The notes: generated by a model from the sequence alone, not told the origin. Numbered from the stretch's first letter, positions 1 through 10,445 are shown. The stretch: 64,000 nucleotides of DNA from Gonioctena quinquepunctata (GCA_018342105.1 JAFIRS010000222.1:806001-870000), one strand, 5' to 3'. Program-made: numbers and translations.

Positions 1-1
1 C

Positions 2-562
2 CACATTAACAAGTTGTGCAAAAGATTAGCATCGGGTTGCTTTGCCGTACGTAGTGTTTCTCACGAACTGGATATTGCTAATGCTAGGAAGGTTTATTTT
101 TCATTAGTAGAATCACATCTACGCTATGGCATATGCTTTTGGGGTATATGTTCGCATCAACTGTTTGAAAGGGTCTTTACCCTTCAAAAAAGAACCATTA
201 GATGTTTATGTAAAGCCAAATGCCGCGATTCATGTAGACCATTGTTTTTAGAGCAAAGGATTTTAACACTGGCAGGTCTTTTCATTTTAGAGACAGTATG
301 TCTAATTCACAAGAAATACAGAAATGAAATAAACAACTCTTCAGTATATAATACACGTTTAAGACACCATATTGCTCTACCCGTCCCTACGTCAGCTCTT
401 ACTCAAAATTCCCTTATTTACAAGAGCAAAAAATTATTTAATCACCTACCCAGCAATTTAAAAGAGATACAAAGTGTATTCAGATTCCGAAAAGAAGTGA
501 AAGAGTTCTTCTATTATACTATAGAGGAATTTTACGAAGATCAATTTAACTTAGGACTGTAA
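2..562 (+). pseudogene. C-terminal part of non-LTR retrotransposon reverse transcriptase ORF (CR1/Jockey group)
   Basis: The reading frame is open from the window edge to the TAA after LNLGL and carries the thumb/C-terminal region of a non-LTR ORF2 (SHLRYGICFWG, then the RxIRxLCKAKxRDSCRPLF block). The catalytic RT core lies outside the window, so this is the 3' part of a copy cut by the window edge. It closely resembles the C-terminus of the RT at 19.9-21.0 kb, so both are probably copies of related families. It shows no internal stop, so this copy may be fairly young or intact upstream. The clade (CR1, Kiri or L2 type) is inferred from the short 3' repeat tail and is not certain. Confidence 0.8.
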
Positions 563-832
563 TTAATGTGATCAAGTAAGATGCAACCTTTTAGATTTTC
601 CATTTTATTTTAAATCATTAGTTAATGTCGACCCCAATCTTTTATTTGTATTATTTGTTTACTATCTTGTGTATTGTCAAAAAACTGTTGTTAACATTTG
701 TGTGTATATTGGCACTATTAACTTTTTGCCTTTTTACCTTTTACCTTTTAAATTTAGGATTCCAGACTTTGTCAATGAGATGTATCTATCTTCGGACAAT
801 AAAGTATATTCGATTTGATTTGATTTAGCAGT
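563..832 (+). mobile_element. 3' UTR and TTGAT-repeat tail of the CR1-like element
   Basis: This AT-rich trailer follows the RT stop. It ends in a short tandem motif (ATTCGATTTGATTTGATTTAG) where poly(A) would be in LINE-1-type elements. Short 3' microsatellite tails are typical of CR1/L2-type non-LTR elements. A similar GATT-repeat end occurs at 24.82-24.84 kb. Confidence 0.6.
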
Positions 833-1550
833 GTGGGCCAATTCATCAGGTATTCAAAGAAAACAAATTATAGATATTTTGGATTGACGTTTATATTAAC
901 TGGAAAAAACATACAAAATACCATAACTAATAAAAAATTTAAAATGTTTTTTGTATGTTATGTTTCTAAACAAGGAATGAGGCATGATGGTACTTCACAT
1001 GTGCGACATATATGTCTGATTTCCCGTCTTTTGTGCTGTTTCGCGCAAACTTTACATCGTTGTATTTTTAGTTCTTGGAATTATTTAAAGGGAATGTCTT
1101 TCAGTTAAACGTAATTATCGATTCCGATCTAGTACTCGTCTGCCTATCCTGCGAGAGGGAATCGGTACACGCTCCTCAAAACTACAACATATGGATAAAA
1201 AAAACAAAAAATGCTACTTTTACTGAGTTGTTCGTAAAGTATTGCCATAGCCATGGCAACACTTCACGGACAAGTTCGTAAACGTTGCAATTTTGGAATT
1301 TTTTTCAATTCCTAAAGTTGCCATACTTGATTGATTATTGATATTTCTTTATTTTGATGGCAGAAATAAAATGCTTTTATATGAAACATTCTTTGAAAAA
1401 CTTGTACAAAAAAAGATTGTATGTAGCACGTACGAAAATGGCTTTCACGGACTCATCTTCATATTACGGACTCAGCTAGCACCTTATGATTCGTCCGCGA
1501 AAGCTTCATGCGTGTTTGTTAAAATTTATCCATGTCAGTTGAATATGTAC
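833..1550. other. No gene recognised; AT-rich intergenic DNA
   Basis: Short open frames of 60-90 codons on the plus strand have no recognisable domain and low-complexity composition. I see no tandem or inverted repeat of note. Confidence 0.4.
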
Positions 1551-1552
1551 AG

Positions 1553-1690
1553 GGTGTTACAAAATTCAACACAAATATTTTAAGGGCGCATTCCTTGGGT
1601 CAAGATAATACTTTTTTTCCCATAAACATGTGTCTTAAAATCCACCCCCACTAAGATGCCTAGAAACCCTGGTGTATGTACTGATTCGAT
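1553..1690. repeat. Fragment of a mariner-type transposon end
   Basis: Begins with the ACAGGGTGTT-type motif seen at the ends of the mariner element at 60.7-63.3 kb. It contains a stretch around 1641-1680 (TAGAAACCCTGGTGTATG) that recurs inverted at about 12.70-12.74 kb beside a decayed transposase. Inferred to be a remnant of the same DNA-transposon family. Confidence 0.4.
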
Positions 1691-1977
1691 TTTGTTTAGA
1701 CTTTTTGGTAGAGATTCCCGCGTCCTACTTCAAATTTTTCACAATAGATGGTGACAAATTGACATAGTTCAACGAATTGGATCTGTTTGGCCATTACAAA
1801 ATGCATTCGCCAACCTTAGGCAACCTGCACACTGCTGCGGAATACAGACATATAACTTATGAAACTTCCAACCAATTGGAAAATTTGAATGCTTTTCAAT
1901 CCGATTGAGGTTATGATTTGTGAATTGTTATTTCTGCAAAACTCAGTTATAATTACCAATGTTTTGTATTCATTGAA

Positions 1978-2042
1978 ATGGATCGTGTTTGTATGTTGTG
2001 TGGTCAGTCACAGGATGTCAATTTTTTGCCGAACCAATGCAG
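1978..2042 (+). other. Candidate first coding exon, Cys-containing (orphan)
   Basis: An ATG opens a 21-codon frame starting MDRVCMLCGQSQDVNFLPNQ, with a CxxC pair, and runs directly into a consensus donor (CAG|GTGAGT). The exon ends in phase 2. Joining it to the next plausible acceptor (before 3630) gives an immediate stop, so no gene model could be built. It could be a real exon with its partner unrecognised, or chance. Confidence 0.25.
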
Positions 2043-2123
2043 GTGAGTGAAATTGTTAATATAACACATTTTAAAAGTTTATGGAATCAATAAGTGGGAC
2101 TTTTTCTCCGATGATTTCAAACC

Positions 2124-2390
2124 CTTGGTTCATGCAACGTTCCCAAGAACTGATAACTAAGGATTCAACACTAGCAAATCAATGAGCGCATTTATGGAAC
2201 CCCTAGTACAAGAACCATGACTAGAAAGTTGCCCAACTTTCAAGTAAGAACCAAAGTTCTTAGTTAAAAGTTGGGCAACTTTCTAGTCATGGTTCTTAGT
2301 TCTGTACTAGGGTTCCATAAACGCGCTCATTGATTTGTATCTGTTGAACCTTAGTTATAGCGAGTTCTTGGGAACGTTGCATAAACCAAG
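2124..2390. repeat. Foldback (inverted-repeat) element, about 115-bp arms
   Basis: The arm at 2124-2240 (CTTGGTTCATGCAACGTTCC...) reappears reverse-complemented at 2265-2390, with a loop of roughly 25 bp. Arms are about 90% alike by eye, including the block GAAAGTTGCCCAACTTTC. No coding capacity. Most likely a small foldback/MITE-type element; transcription would give a long hairpin. Confidence 0.7.
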
Positions 2391-3628
2391 CATAAATTCT
2401 AAGGATTTTGTTTGCACTTCAAATGAATTAACGACAGAGCTTAGATTGTGTTGACGCATAATATATTCCATTTTCGAAATACTGTTCTGGAGTTCAAATC
2501 GAAGCCTGGTCCTAAAAGTTTCGGTTGTGATATATAGTTTGATTTTTGGGTAAATTTATAGTCTCCAACGATTTTCACAATTTTGGGTTACCTACTTGCA
2601 CAATCTCTCACTGAACACAAACTTTGTGCTCCCAATTACTTCAGGAGATACGATGACCTTTCCTATGTCAATAAAGGTATTTTTTAACTCAAATTTAACG
2701 TTCAAAGTCATAGGATTCTGGACACCAATACGATGTGTCTTCCAACTTATGGAGGTTATGAATACAAACATAACTTAAAGGTATGAAAATACCGTATGAA
2801 AAATGATATTAGCCCCAAAAAAGCAACCCATATTGATTATATTCTATTAAAGTCTGAAAACGAAATTGATATTCAAAATGAACAGTTGAGTTATCCGTTG
2901 TTGGGAAATATGTGCACTCATTGAAGTTCAAAAGAAAAATTCTCACAGTTCAATGTATTAAACCAAAAAATATTATCATTTGCAATTGCTGAATAATAAT
3001 TTCATGTAATAATGCTTTTAAATTCCTCAATTAATTATCAAAATTTCACAATACCGTTTCAAGAGATATACTAAATAAACAAGATTCATTGATTGTAGGA
3101 GGAAAATTTACTTTATGACTATCCACGACTGCGTGTCATCATTATTTCCAAGTGGAAAATAATAAATTAGCATTCATAGCACTTTCTCAGAAATTTTAAA
3201 TTATATTCCTTAGTAGTTTGAGAGAGTTGAATTTAAGTGATCGTTCGTAATTTGGAAAATCTAGCGAGCAACATGATACAAGGATAAAAGTGAAAAAATA
3301 TATGAAAGAGCAAAGTCTTAATGAAAAAAATAAATAAACAATTGGTTTCCTCTGATCACAAGGGTTTGGAGAATGTTTGGTTTCTTTTTCATCTTAAAAA
3401 ATTATTTGCATGGCACCGCCTTTGTAATCAATTGATTTTCGGGCATCAATTTAATTCCCAAACTAAAAATGATAATGACACATATTAAATATAGGTATAG
3501 ACAACATATTTTTCACCAAAATATTTATTGACGATTTTTCAAACCATTTTTCTCTTTATTCCCAAACAACAACACTACTTATATTTTATTGAACCTATTT
3601 AAATAATGTTTTATTATTAATATTTCCA
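2391..3628. other. No gene recognised; AT-rich
   Basis: Contains one 60-codon frame without recognisable features, several homopolymer runs and no convincing repeat. Nothing further can be supported. Confidence 0.4.
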
Positions 3629-3629
3629 G

Positions 3630-3772
3630 TTGAGCCACTCCAAGACAACCATTGGATTCCAGAACCAGTTTCAGAAAAGGCTGGCATGAGCAAACCAAAC
3701 CAAATTCTTGAACACTCAAGGCTATACTTCACGTCATGTGAAGAATTCCACAAAGACCTTTCAAAATGTTGA
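3630..3772 (+). other. Candidate terminal exon (orphan)
   Basis: After a TTTCCAG acceptor-like site, a frame of 47 codons (VEPLQDNHWIPEPVSEK..., later TSCEEFHKDLSKC) runs to a TGA at 3770-3772. The amino-acid composition looks more coding-like than the surrounding DNA. The family is not recognised. Its phase does not match the candidate exon at 1978-2042. Confidence 0.25.
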
Positions 3773-4069
3773 TGGGTTGTTATTCAGTCAGAATGAATGA
3801 TTTTGCTCAGAAGCTTTGCAGGCTATGCTAGAGAGAGACAGAGATGTGGCAAAGCTTTTTATTCGAAAAATGAGCTACGTCTGAAAAAAAAAAACCCAAC
3901 CTTTGGACATATATTTTTGGGAAAAATCAATATAATGAGATGTAAAATAATAATAAATTTTTATTGAACCCAAGAAACATAAATAATCTTAATCTATTAC
4001 ATATATAATACAACTGAAATAAATATTTCAATGTGATTTGTATCAGAATTTATTTATTTTGAATTACTT

Positions 4070-4177
4070 TTACCCAAGATCATATTTAAAATGTTGGGAA
4101 AATCTGTAGAGAGCCCGAACCTCTTGCAATTCAACAGGAGGGGCTTCCATTTCATTTCCAATGCATTTTAATATCAT
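4070..4177 (-). CDS. Small ORF of 35 codons, unknown
   Basis: On the minus strand an ATG at 4177 opens MILKCIGNEMEAPPVELQEV..., ending RFSQHFKYDLG and a TAA. Charged and proline residues and the lack of AT-driven low complexity make it look like a coding fragment or last exon. No splice acceptor was identified upstream. It lies in a transposon-rich stretch, so it may be a piece of an unrecognised element. Confidence 0.25.
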   Translation of the reverse strand: MILKCIGNEMEAPPVELQEVRALYRFSQHFKYDLG

Positions 4178-4669
4178 ATTTTATTATTATATATTATAGA
4201 TAATTTTTGGAGTTTTTCAGAAAACCTGTAAAAATGTTATTTCAATATTAATTACAACTTTTTGCTGAAATTTGACATTGAATATTTAATTGGACAAAAC
4301 GACAGTTTCCTTTGGCAGATTGTATCCAAAACATGATTAATCCCTAATCCCTATGGATAATATATATTTGAAATGAAAATGATTATTTAAAAAAAGAAAC
4401 TTCATATCATTTTTTAGTGATATCTCAAAGTTAATAAGAAGTAATTGAGGAATTGTGCTTCTGTTTCATTGTAATTCAATAACAGAGTCATTAAAAATTC
4501 TGAATTACAAATTTAGATTATATTCAACTTTGCATTAATTCAAAAAGCCCTATTTAGCAGATCAGTGTGAAGTTAGCGGCCTTTTTCTGGCAGCCGTTTT
4601 TATTTGGCGGCCAAATGATCAGTGACCTCAGGGTGATTCAAAATTCCTTCGAATTTTCAACCAAATCGA

Positions 4670-4738
4670 ATGGCTGAAGACTTGGAATTGCAATGGGAAT
4701 TCAATTTAACAGAAAATGGTCGAACACAACACAAATGA
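4670..4738 (+). CDS. 22-codon ORF in the left arm of the inverted-repeat element
   Basis: ATG opens MAEDLELQWEFNLTEN..., ending at TGA 4736-4738. The same start sequence is present inverted at 5755-5826 (MADDLKLQWEFNLTEN...). Differences at residues 3-6 are mostly conservative acidic/basic exchanges. This may be a captured exon in the arms or a chance frame in a duplicated sequence. Confidence 0.25.
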   Translation: MAEDLELQWEFNLTENGRTQHK

Positions 4739-5315
4739 AAAACTTAAGAATGATATACCAAGATATATTTGATATGCTTTTAGATAAAAATTCAAAATGC
4801 ACCCTAAAATATGTTTAGCCAAGTGGATATTTGGAATATGTACTACTGAAAGGCTATATATAATGTTTCTTGACATGTTTTTTGGTAACCTTCCACAGTC
4901 TGAAAATGAAAATATAATCAGGAAAATCAGTTGAAAAAGCGAAAAAGACTCTGCAAGAAAAAAACAAATTATTCAAACAATTAAAGGAGATTTAGAAGAT
5001 TTTGAGAACAGGGGCAGATATAGTCCCGAAACGTCAAATCAAAACTATATAGAGAAGTTTCTTTTGAATTTTTACTATTTTTATAGGCATATTAAGGGAA
5101 CGAAAAGTTACTGAGAAATCGAATCATTTTTTCTATAGGAAATATAATTTGGTGAACGCAGTAACTTATCGGGGTGAACTAATTAGTTTGCCCTTTGTAC
5201 ACTTGTATAGATTTTCCTGATTATATTTTCATTTTCAGACTATGGAAGGTTACCCAAAAAACATGTCAAGAAACATTGTTCCTCCACAAAAAACCACATT
5301 CATTCAATGCTATAT

Positions 5316-5715
5316 TAATGATTTACCAAGAGATGATTGATTTGCAGGCCGCAAAGAGTTAGTTTATACTTGTTTTTCAAAAAAAAAAACCACCATCAAA
5401 AATGTTTAGCTAAGTTCATTTTTGATATATGTATTACTGAAAGGCTATATAATGATATACCAAGAGATGATTGATTTGCAGGCAATCGAAGGAGTAGTTT
5501 ATTGTTTTTCGAAAAAAAATGTAAACCCACCATCAAAAATGTTTAGCCAAGTTCAGTTTTGGTATATGTGTTACTGAAAGGCTATATAATGATATACCAA
5601 GAGATGATTGATTTGCAGGCAATCGAAGGAGTAGTTTATATTTGTGCATCGAAAAAAATCATAACCCACCCTCAAAAATGTTTACCAGGTTCATCAATCA
5701 TCCATTGGTATATCT
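5316..5715. repeat. Tandem repeat, about 3 units of about 135 bp
   Basis: Units start at about 5316, 5451 and 5588 with ATGATATACCAAGAGATGAT and end with GAAAGGCTATATA; units 2 and 3 are over 90% alike. A diverged unit is visible at 4751-4861. The array sits inside the inverted-repeat element 4655-5830. Confidence 0.75.
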
Positions 5716-5754
5716 TTATATAACATAATATATATATCTTTATATAACATAATA

Positions 5755-5826
5755 TCAAGTTTTCCATTTGTTTTCGATATTTTCTGTTAAATTGAATTCC
5801 CATTGCAATTTCAAATCATCAGCCAT
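5755..5826 (-). CDS. 23-codon ORF in the right arm of the inverted-repeat element
   Basis: Mirror copy of the small ORF at 4670-4738. It starts MADDLKLQWEFNLTEN and ends KWKT and a TGA. A TTTACAG acceptor-like site lies 60 bp upstream on the same strand. See the left-arm entry for interpretation. Confidence 0.25.
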   Translation of the reverse strand: MADDLKLQWEFNLTENIENKWKT

Positions 5827-5927
5827 TTTATCTTCTTTCCTCTTCTGAATAAACTGTATCTGCAAGGTTCAATTTCCTTGATCTGTAAAGAAAAATAAAA
5901 TAAGTTTGCAAGAATGATTTTACTACC

Positions 5928-6963
5928 CAAATTCTTAAAAATAATGTAAAACATGTAGAGTTAAAAATAGAATACGTTACATAACATCAAACAAATACGA
6001 TTAAAATCAGACATCACACCATTGTCTAAACATGAAAAGGAAAATCAACGTAAATTCGATTTTGACAAGGTTGAAATTTTGACAAAAGAAAAAAATAGTA
6101 ATGAAAATAAACTGATCTTTACGAAAAAGTCTTGCATAAATTATAACAATAGAGCCTACATACTACAACTAAATATGTCAAACACTCCAATGTATTTGAA
6201 AAACGATAACAGATAAAAACAAACTCGATACTAGCAATCTCAGATATTCAACAATGTTCCTTCCAATTGTGAAATATGAACACGAATTGATTTGTTTGAA
6301 ACTATGAACAGGATGTTCATGAAATCAGATGTGGAATCATCTGCGACTGAAAGATAAACTTTAGTCACTATCTTCCATCGTTCAAGATAACCTCTTGTGG
6401 TATTCATGTTGAAAGGAACATTCTCAATTGAATAGAAAGATTTTTCTATGAATTGAAAAATCCACGATGAAAATGAATTATTTTTTTGAATGTCAACAGA
6501 AAACAACTACTTCCTTGGCTAAAGCCAGCTGGACATTGAACTTCATCTGATATATATTCTGAAAGGACCTAACTCAATAGAAAAAATCTAAAATTGAAAA
6601 TTTGCATTTTTATTCAGATAGTTATTTGATTTTCTATTCCAGTCTTAATTAAGAACTCATTGAGTTAGGGTCCTTTCAGAATATCTATCAGATGGAGTTC
6701 AATGTCCAGCGTGGCTTTAGCGGGAAGAAGTTGTTTTGTTAGACATTCACAAAAATAACTTAATTTTTATCGTGGATTTTCACTTTACAGAAGAATCTTC
6801 CTATTCAATATTCAATTGAGAATGTTTCCTTTTCAACATGAACACGAAATATTGAAAGAATAACTGTTAAATTATATTGTAAGTTTTGAACGTCTCTTTG
6901 AATTTTAATCATATTTGTTTAATGTTTTTAACTTTAGATGTTTTACATTATTTTTAAGAATTT
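5928..6963. mobile_element. Long inverted-repeat (foldback) element with unequal arms
   Basis: The outer ends AAATTCTTAAAAATAATGTA (5930s) and its complement (ending about 6963) are near-perfect. Further matched blocks are 5988-6005 with 6905-6922, 6397-6425 with 6820-6842, and 6518-6580 with 6658-6720. The left arm is about 340 bp longer than the right, so one arm has gained or lost DNA. No transposase frame. The loop is about 75 bp. Confidence 0.65.
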
Positions 6964-7082
6964 ACCTGAAGATGACATAAACAATGTTTGTTGAAATGTC
7001 GTATCAAATAAAAAATACATATACTGACTAAGGCCCTTATTTCGAGAAAACAAAGAAAATAAACATGTGGTCAAGAAATTAT

Positions 7083-7084
<2 letters not shown>
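6963..7084 (+). repeat. Possible PLE pseudo-LTR fragment with degenerate hammerhead-like core
   Basis: Contains CTGAAGA, a weak AAAC/GTTT stem, then GAAATGTCG, which is the order of conserved boxes in hammerhead motifs of Penelope-like elements. A (TA)n tract follows at 7085, as at the PLE at 22.8 kb. Stem II is imperfect, so function is doubtful. Confidence 0.3.

Positions 7085-7117
<33 letters not shown>
7085..7117. repeat. (TA)n microsatellite
   Basis: About 16 uninterrupted TA dinucleotides adjacent to the PLE-like fragment. Confidence 0.95.
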
Positions 7118-7120
<3 letters not shown>

Positions 7121-7419
7121 ATTCTGATATATTTTTTTAAGACAAACAATGTACAAAAAAATTAATAACTTTCATTCAGACAACAAGAAATACCCCAAAT
7201 TTCATTTCAATTGAAATTTAAGGTTTCACCTGTCAGAGAAGAACACCAAAAACTCATTCAGAGTAACAACTTTAGAAAATCTTATTTTAGGAAAAAATTA
7301 CATACATTTCAATCTAACAGTGGTTTTCCATAAAGAATTTGATAAATATATACTTTTTATTACATACTCAATGGGACAAAATGTTCAGGAGAGATTTTTT
7401 ATAGTAGAAGCTGTAAATG

Positions 7420-8060
7420 ATTTTTTTTTATTGGTGCCCCTTTTTACCCATTTAAAGCACGCCTCAGCGTGTTTAAATCGAACTTTAAAAACGCGCGTTT
7501 TTAAAGGTAACCATGAAACATCAACAAATCGAGAACGTGAAGTCTAAATGACAAATTTTTGATTATTGATCTGACAGGAGTACCTTGTAACGTCAAAATA
7601 TTACTCACAATTCGTTCATTTATATGTGCTCCTCCATCCATTTGATGAACTTTTCATATTCTTTTTTATATATATCACTGGATTTTCGCGGTATTAACCG
7701 CGATTCTGCCTCACTATTCAAAAAAACGATATTAGAATAATTCATTTTTGAGCTCTGGTGACAACAAATATTGATCTTTGGTAACAAATGGCAAATGAAT
7801 GTTTTTCTCATTTCCATGACAACGAAAGGTATACTGATGTCACATCACGAATTCAACCTTCTTCCATTATTAGTTCTTATTTCTATTATTTGTAGTAATA
7901 ATACCAGTATATATGATTTCAAAGTGCACCAATAAAAAAAAATAACGTAAAGTATTCGTGGATAACTGGTCTTAAAAACACTTGCTCTATTTCGAGCACT
8001 CCGGCTGCGCCGTCGTGCTCGAAAAATCGCGCGTGTTTTAAAGCCCTTTTTATCCACTTA
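7420..8060 (-). mobile_element. Transposon remnant with GC-rich palindromic ends
   Basis: Two related motifs bound this stretch: 7428-7510 (GGTGCCCCTTTTTACCCATT and TTTAAAAACGCGCGTTTTTA) and 7973-8060 (CGAGCACTCCGGCTGCGCCG, then GCGCGTGTTTTAAAG). A perfect 16-bp inverted pair (ATTGGTGC / GCACCAAT with A/T runs) links 7420-7437 and 7924-7940. GC content at the ends stands out from the AT-rich surroundings. Probably a non-autonomous or decayed DNA element. Confidence 0.45.
7620..7817 (-). pseudogene. Fragment resembling the N-terminal core-binding domain of a tyrosine-recombinase (Crypton-like) protein
   Basis: A 65-codon frame carries SRLIPRKSSDIYKKEYEKF and then KWMEEHI before a stop. A P-[KR]-K-S-x3-Y-x3-Y-x2-F-x2-W pattern is the SAM-like segment that starts Crypton-like tyrosine recombinase proteins common in insect genomes. 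This is recalled family knowledge, not a search result. The catalytic domain is absent, so the copy is truncated or one exon of a larger gene. It sits inside the element with palindromic GC-rich ends. Confidence 0.4.
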
Positions 8061-8321
8061 TACTTTAATATACTAATATGTCTAGGTGAATCATTATTTT
8101 GATGTGATGCAAAGATATTTGGCATATGCAATATGTGTATCAAGTAAGGTGAAGATCGATCAACCACTAAATATAAAAAAAAACAATTCCAATAATTATT
8201 GAACGTCAACCAGAAATTTAGATATAATTTTTTAATATACCACGTCTATAAAACGGACTAAAAAGACATCTTAATGAGATGATGACAGAGACATATGTCA
8301 AATTTCAGGTTTATTTAATTT

Positions 8322-8935
8322 AGTTTAAAATCGATTGCTCTTTACTATTATTATTATTATTACAGACAAACAGACAGACATGTAAGCGAGTTGATATTGC
8401 ATTGTCATCCAGTTTTGAGCTATGTTTGAAGATCAAGTATCTCATCGGGAAGTTAACTTAAAATGGATTGCTATTATTATAACATACAAGATATTTACCG
8501 AAAAGAACAGACAACGAAAGCGAGTTAATATAAACATGGTAAAATACTTAAAATGAACCCTTTAATTTGCTTGTTTTCAATTTCAGGGTAATGTATGTGT
8601 CATACTATTTTCTGTATTCTAACGATGTTTAGTAGGTTATTTATTAATTTATTTGTAATTCATTTAGTTGTTACATTGAGTGACTATTTGGAAGGCAGTT
8701 AAATTCAGTGCTCATTGACTCATCGATCATTCTGTTGGTGCTATTTAGATATTGTGTAATCCTAACCTCACTTTTTGTCCCGTAAACGTTCTACAGACAT
8801 GAAAGCGACTTAATATTACATTGTCAACTAGTTCTGAGCTATGTCTGAAGTTTTAAAACTCATCAGGAAGTTAGTTTAAAATCGATTGCAAGATTTGTAC
8901 CGAACAGACAAGAAAGCGAGGTAATATAAATGTGT
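8322..8935 (+). repeat. Degenerate direct repeats
   Basis: Motif blocks GTTTAAAATCGATTGC, GACAAGAAAGCGAGTTAATA and TTGAGCTATGTTTGAAG recur at about 8322-8470, 8455-8545 and 8798-8935 in the same orientation with 75-85% identity by eye. There is no coding potential. Confidence 0.55.
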
Positions 8936-9465
8936 ATGACAATATATACCTCAAATGATCCTGTGTTGTCAAGGACGTATTGGCTTTTCTTCATCCACCA
9001 AATGGACAGGACACAGAAATACTGAATTTTCCCTAGATATGCTGAATTTTATTTCATATGCGGAATTTGCCTCCTGAAAATGTCAAGAATAATTAATTTT
9101 CACACTGTGTCAAGTGAAATATAAAACACAAATGTACCTAGTAAAGTTTCGATGGGAATGATTGAAAAGTTGTTCTTCATTCATACCTTCAACAAATATA
9201 AATCAATATTAAATGAAAAATTATTCATGAATCACTTATTTGAATACTAGTTTTTGACATTTCATATCAATTTTAAATATTATGAGTTTGAATATTATTT
9301 GTGTGGGGTAAATTATATTATGCTGAGTATAATATATCAGGCCACCCTGTCATGAAAAAGGTGTATATCAGCTAGAAATAAGAATCCAATGAGAACATGG
9401 TTATCCCAAATAAAATATATGAAACTGGAATTCGATTTTTTCTACATTTTTTTCATGGGAATTAT
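8936..9465. other. No gene recognised
   Basis: AT-rich single-copy-looking DNA; no repeats or coding frames that I can support. Confidence 0.4.
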
Positions 9466-9468
9466 TAT

Positions 9469-10060
9469 TTTCTACGTTCATGCAAAAACCGAAACTTTAT
9501 TGAACTATATATGGTGAAAAAACTGGTTCTTTATTGCATTAGTGCAATAAAATGTTTATTGCACTCATCTGTCATTCTACTACAGCGTTTTGTGATCATG
9601 ACAAACATAAACGTTCAAATCGACGCTATTTTTAGTCCATTTTCTGTGATATTGTATTACATTTTAAACAATTGCATATTTCATATTATTTTCAATCATA
9701 TTTATTGCATATTGGATTACGGAATTACTAGAAAATACAATTTATCAAAAATGAGTTAAATTGTTCCTAACATAGGTATTCGTTTCCTAACTTTCTCAAT
9801 GCAAATCGATAGTGCTAATTAATTAATAAATATTTTGCTATTTAATTACGCTTTTATTTTCCCACACTTAGTGCCACCTAAATAAAACATTTTTTTATTT
9901 TTGCATGAACGTAGAAAAAATATTGTATGCAACTCATGCAAAAAGCGTTTATTGCATTCGGCGTGTTGTCCAACTCGGCCTAATGGCCTCATCGGACAAC
10001 TTCACGCCGAGTGCAATAAACACTTACTTTTTGCACTTGTTGCATAAATAACTATTTGAT
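9469..10060. mobile_element. Inverted-repeat element with strong internal hairpin
   Basis: A 21-bp segment (core TTCTACGTTCATGCAAAAA) at 9469-9489 recurs inverted at 9900-9919. A second hairpin at 9948-10022 pairs GTTTATTGCA...GGCGTG..TTGTCC with GGACAA..CACGCCGAGTGCAATAAAC around a 22-bp loop. Frames within (9397-9759) are low-complexity and not convincing genes. Confidence 0.5.
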
Positions 10061-10231
10061 ATCTCTAGTGACAGAATAAAGAACATCAAATGTAGTGCAA
10101 GATATTTTGAATTTCAGAGTGTAACATTAAATGGGAATATTTTTGAAAAACAAGTTTATATTCGAAAGGTTAAGAGATTAACTGTTTTTTGTAATGAAAT
10201 TCCAACATAACAATTCAATTAATATCTTACC

Positions 10232-10445
10232 TCTTCTGAAGAAGAAATTTCATCCATTGGTCATATTACAAAAGTACCTAGTGACAATATTTTCCTTGTT
10301 TTGGTAAGATATTTCTGAAAGCAGGTTTCCTTCATCTTAGTGAAATTGAACCAAACTGATATTCCTTTCATTCTGATTTTCAATTGACCCAATGTTTTCA
10401 TTCCTGCTGTTTGCTGATGTGGATAACAAAATCTCCGAACTCCTG
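10232..10445 (-). other. Candidate exon with consensus splice sites and an ATG near its 3' end
   Basis: On the minus strand a TTTCAG acceptor at 10446 and a GAG|GTAAGA donor at 10231 bound 214 bp. All three frames have a stop, but an ATG close to the donor starts MDEISSSEE in phase 0. It would fit a 5'-UTR exon that contains the start codon. The first codons after the acceptor in one frame (EFGDFVIHISKQQE) recall dynein heavy chain N-terminal sequence, but phase and stop codon do not fit the dynein model. Confidence 0.25.

Larger units (their letters stand above)
4655..5830. mobile_element. Non-autonomous element with inverted ends and internal tandem repeats
   Basis: Outer inverted arms: about 4670-4760 matches 5757-5826 reverse-complemented (GCAATGGGAATTCAATTTAA). 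Inner inverted arms: 4865-4925 against 5211-5275 (around CATGTTTTTTGGTAACCTTC). Between the inner right arm and the outer right end lie about three copies of a ~135-bp tandem unit, with one diverged unit near the left end. No transposase is encoded. It looks like a MITE or foldback element that has accumulated satellite-like repeats. Confidence 0.6.

Noticed and set aside
9397..9759. A 120-codon plus-strand frame
   Set aside because: Composition is dominated by I, F, L, Y and N as expected from AT-rich DNA, and it overlaps an inverted-repeat element.
10400..10445. EFGDFVIHISKQQE as the next dynein exon
   Set aside because: The upstream exon ends in phase 1, whereas this frame would start in phase 0 and meets a TGA within 15 codons.
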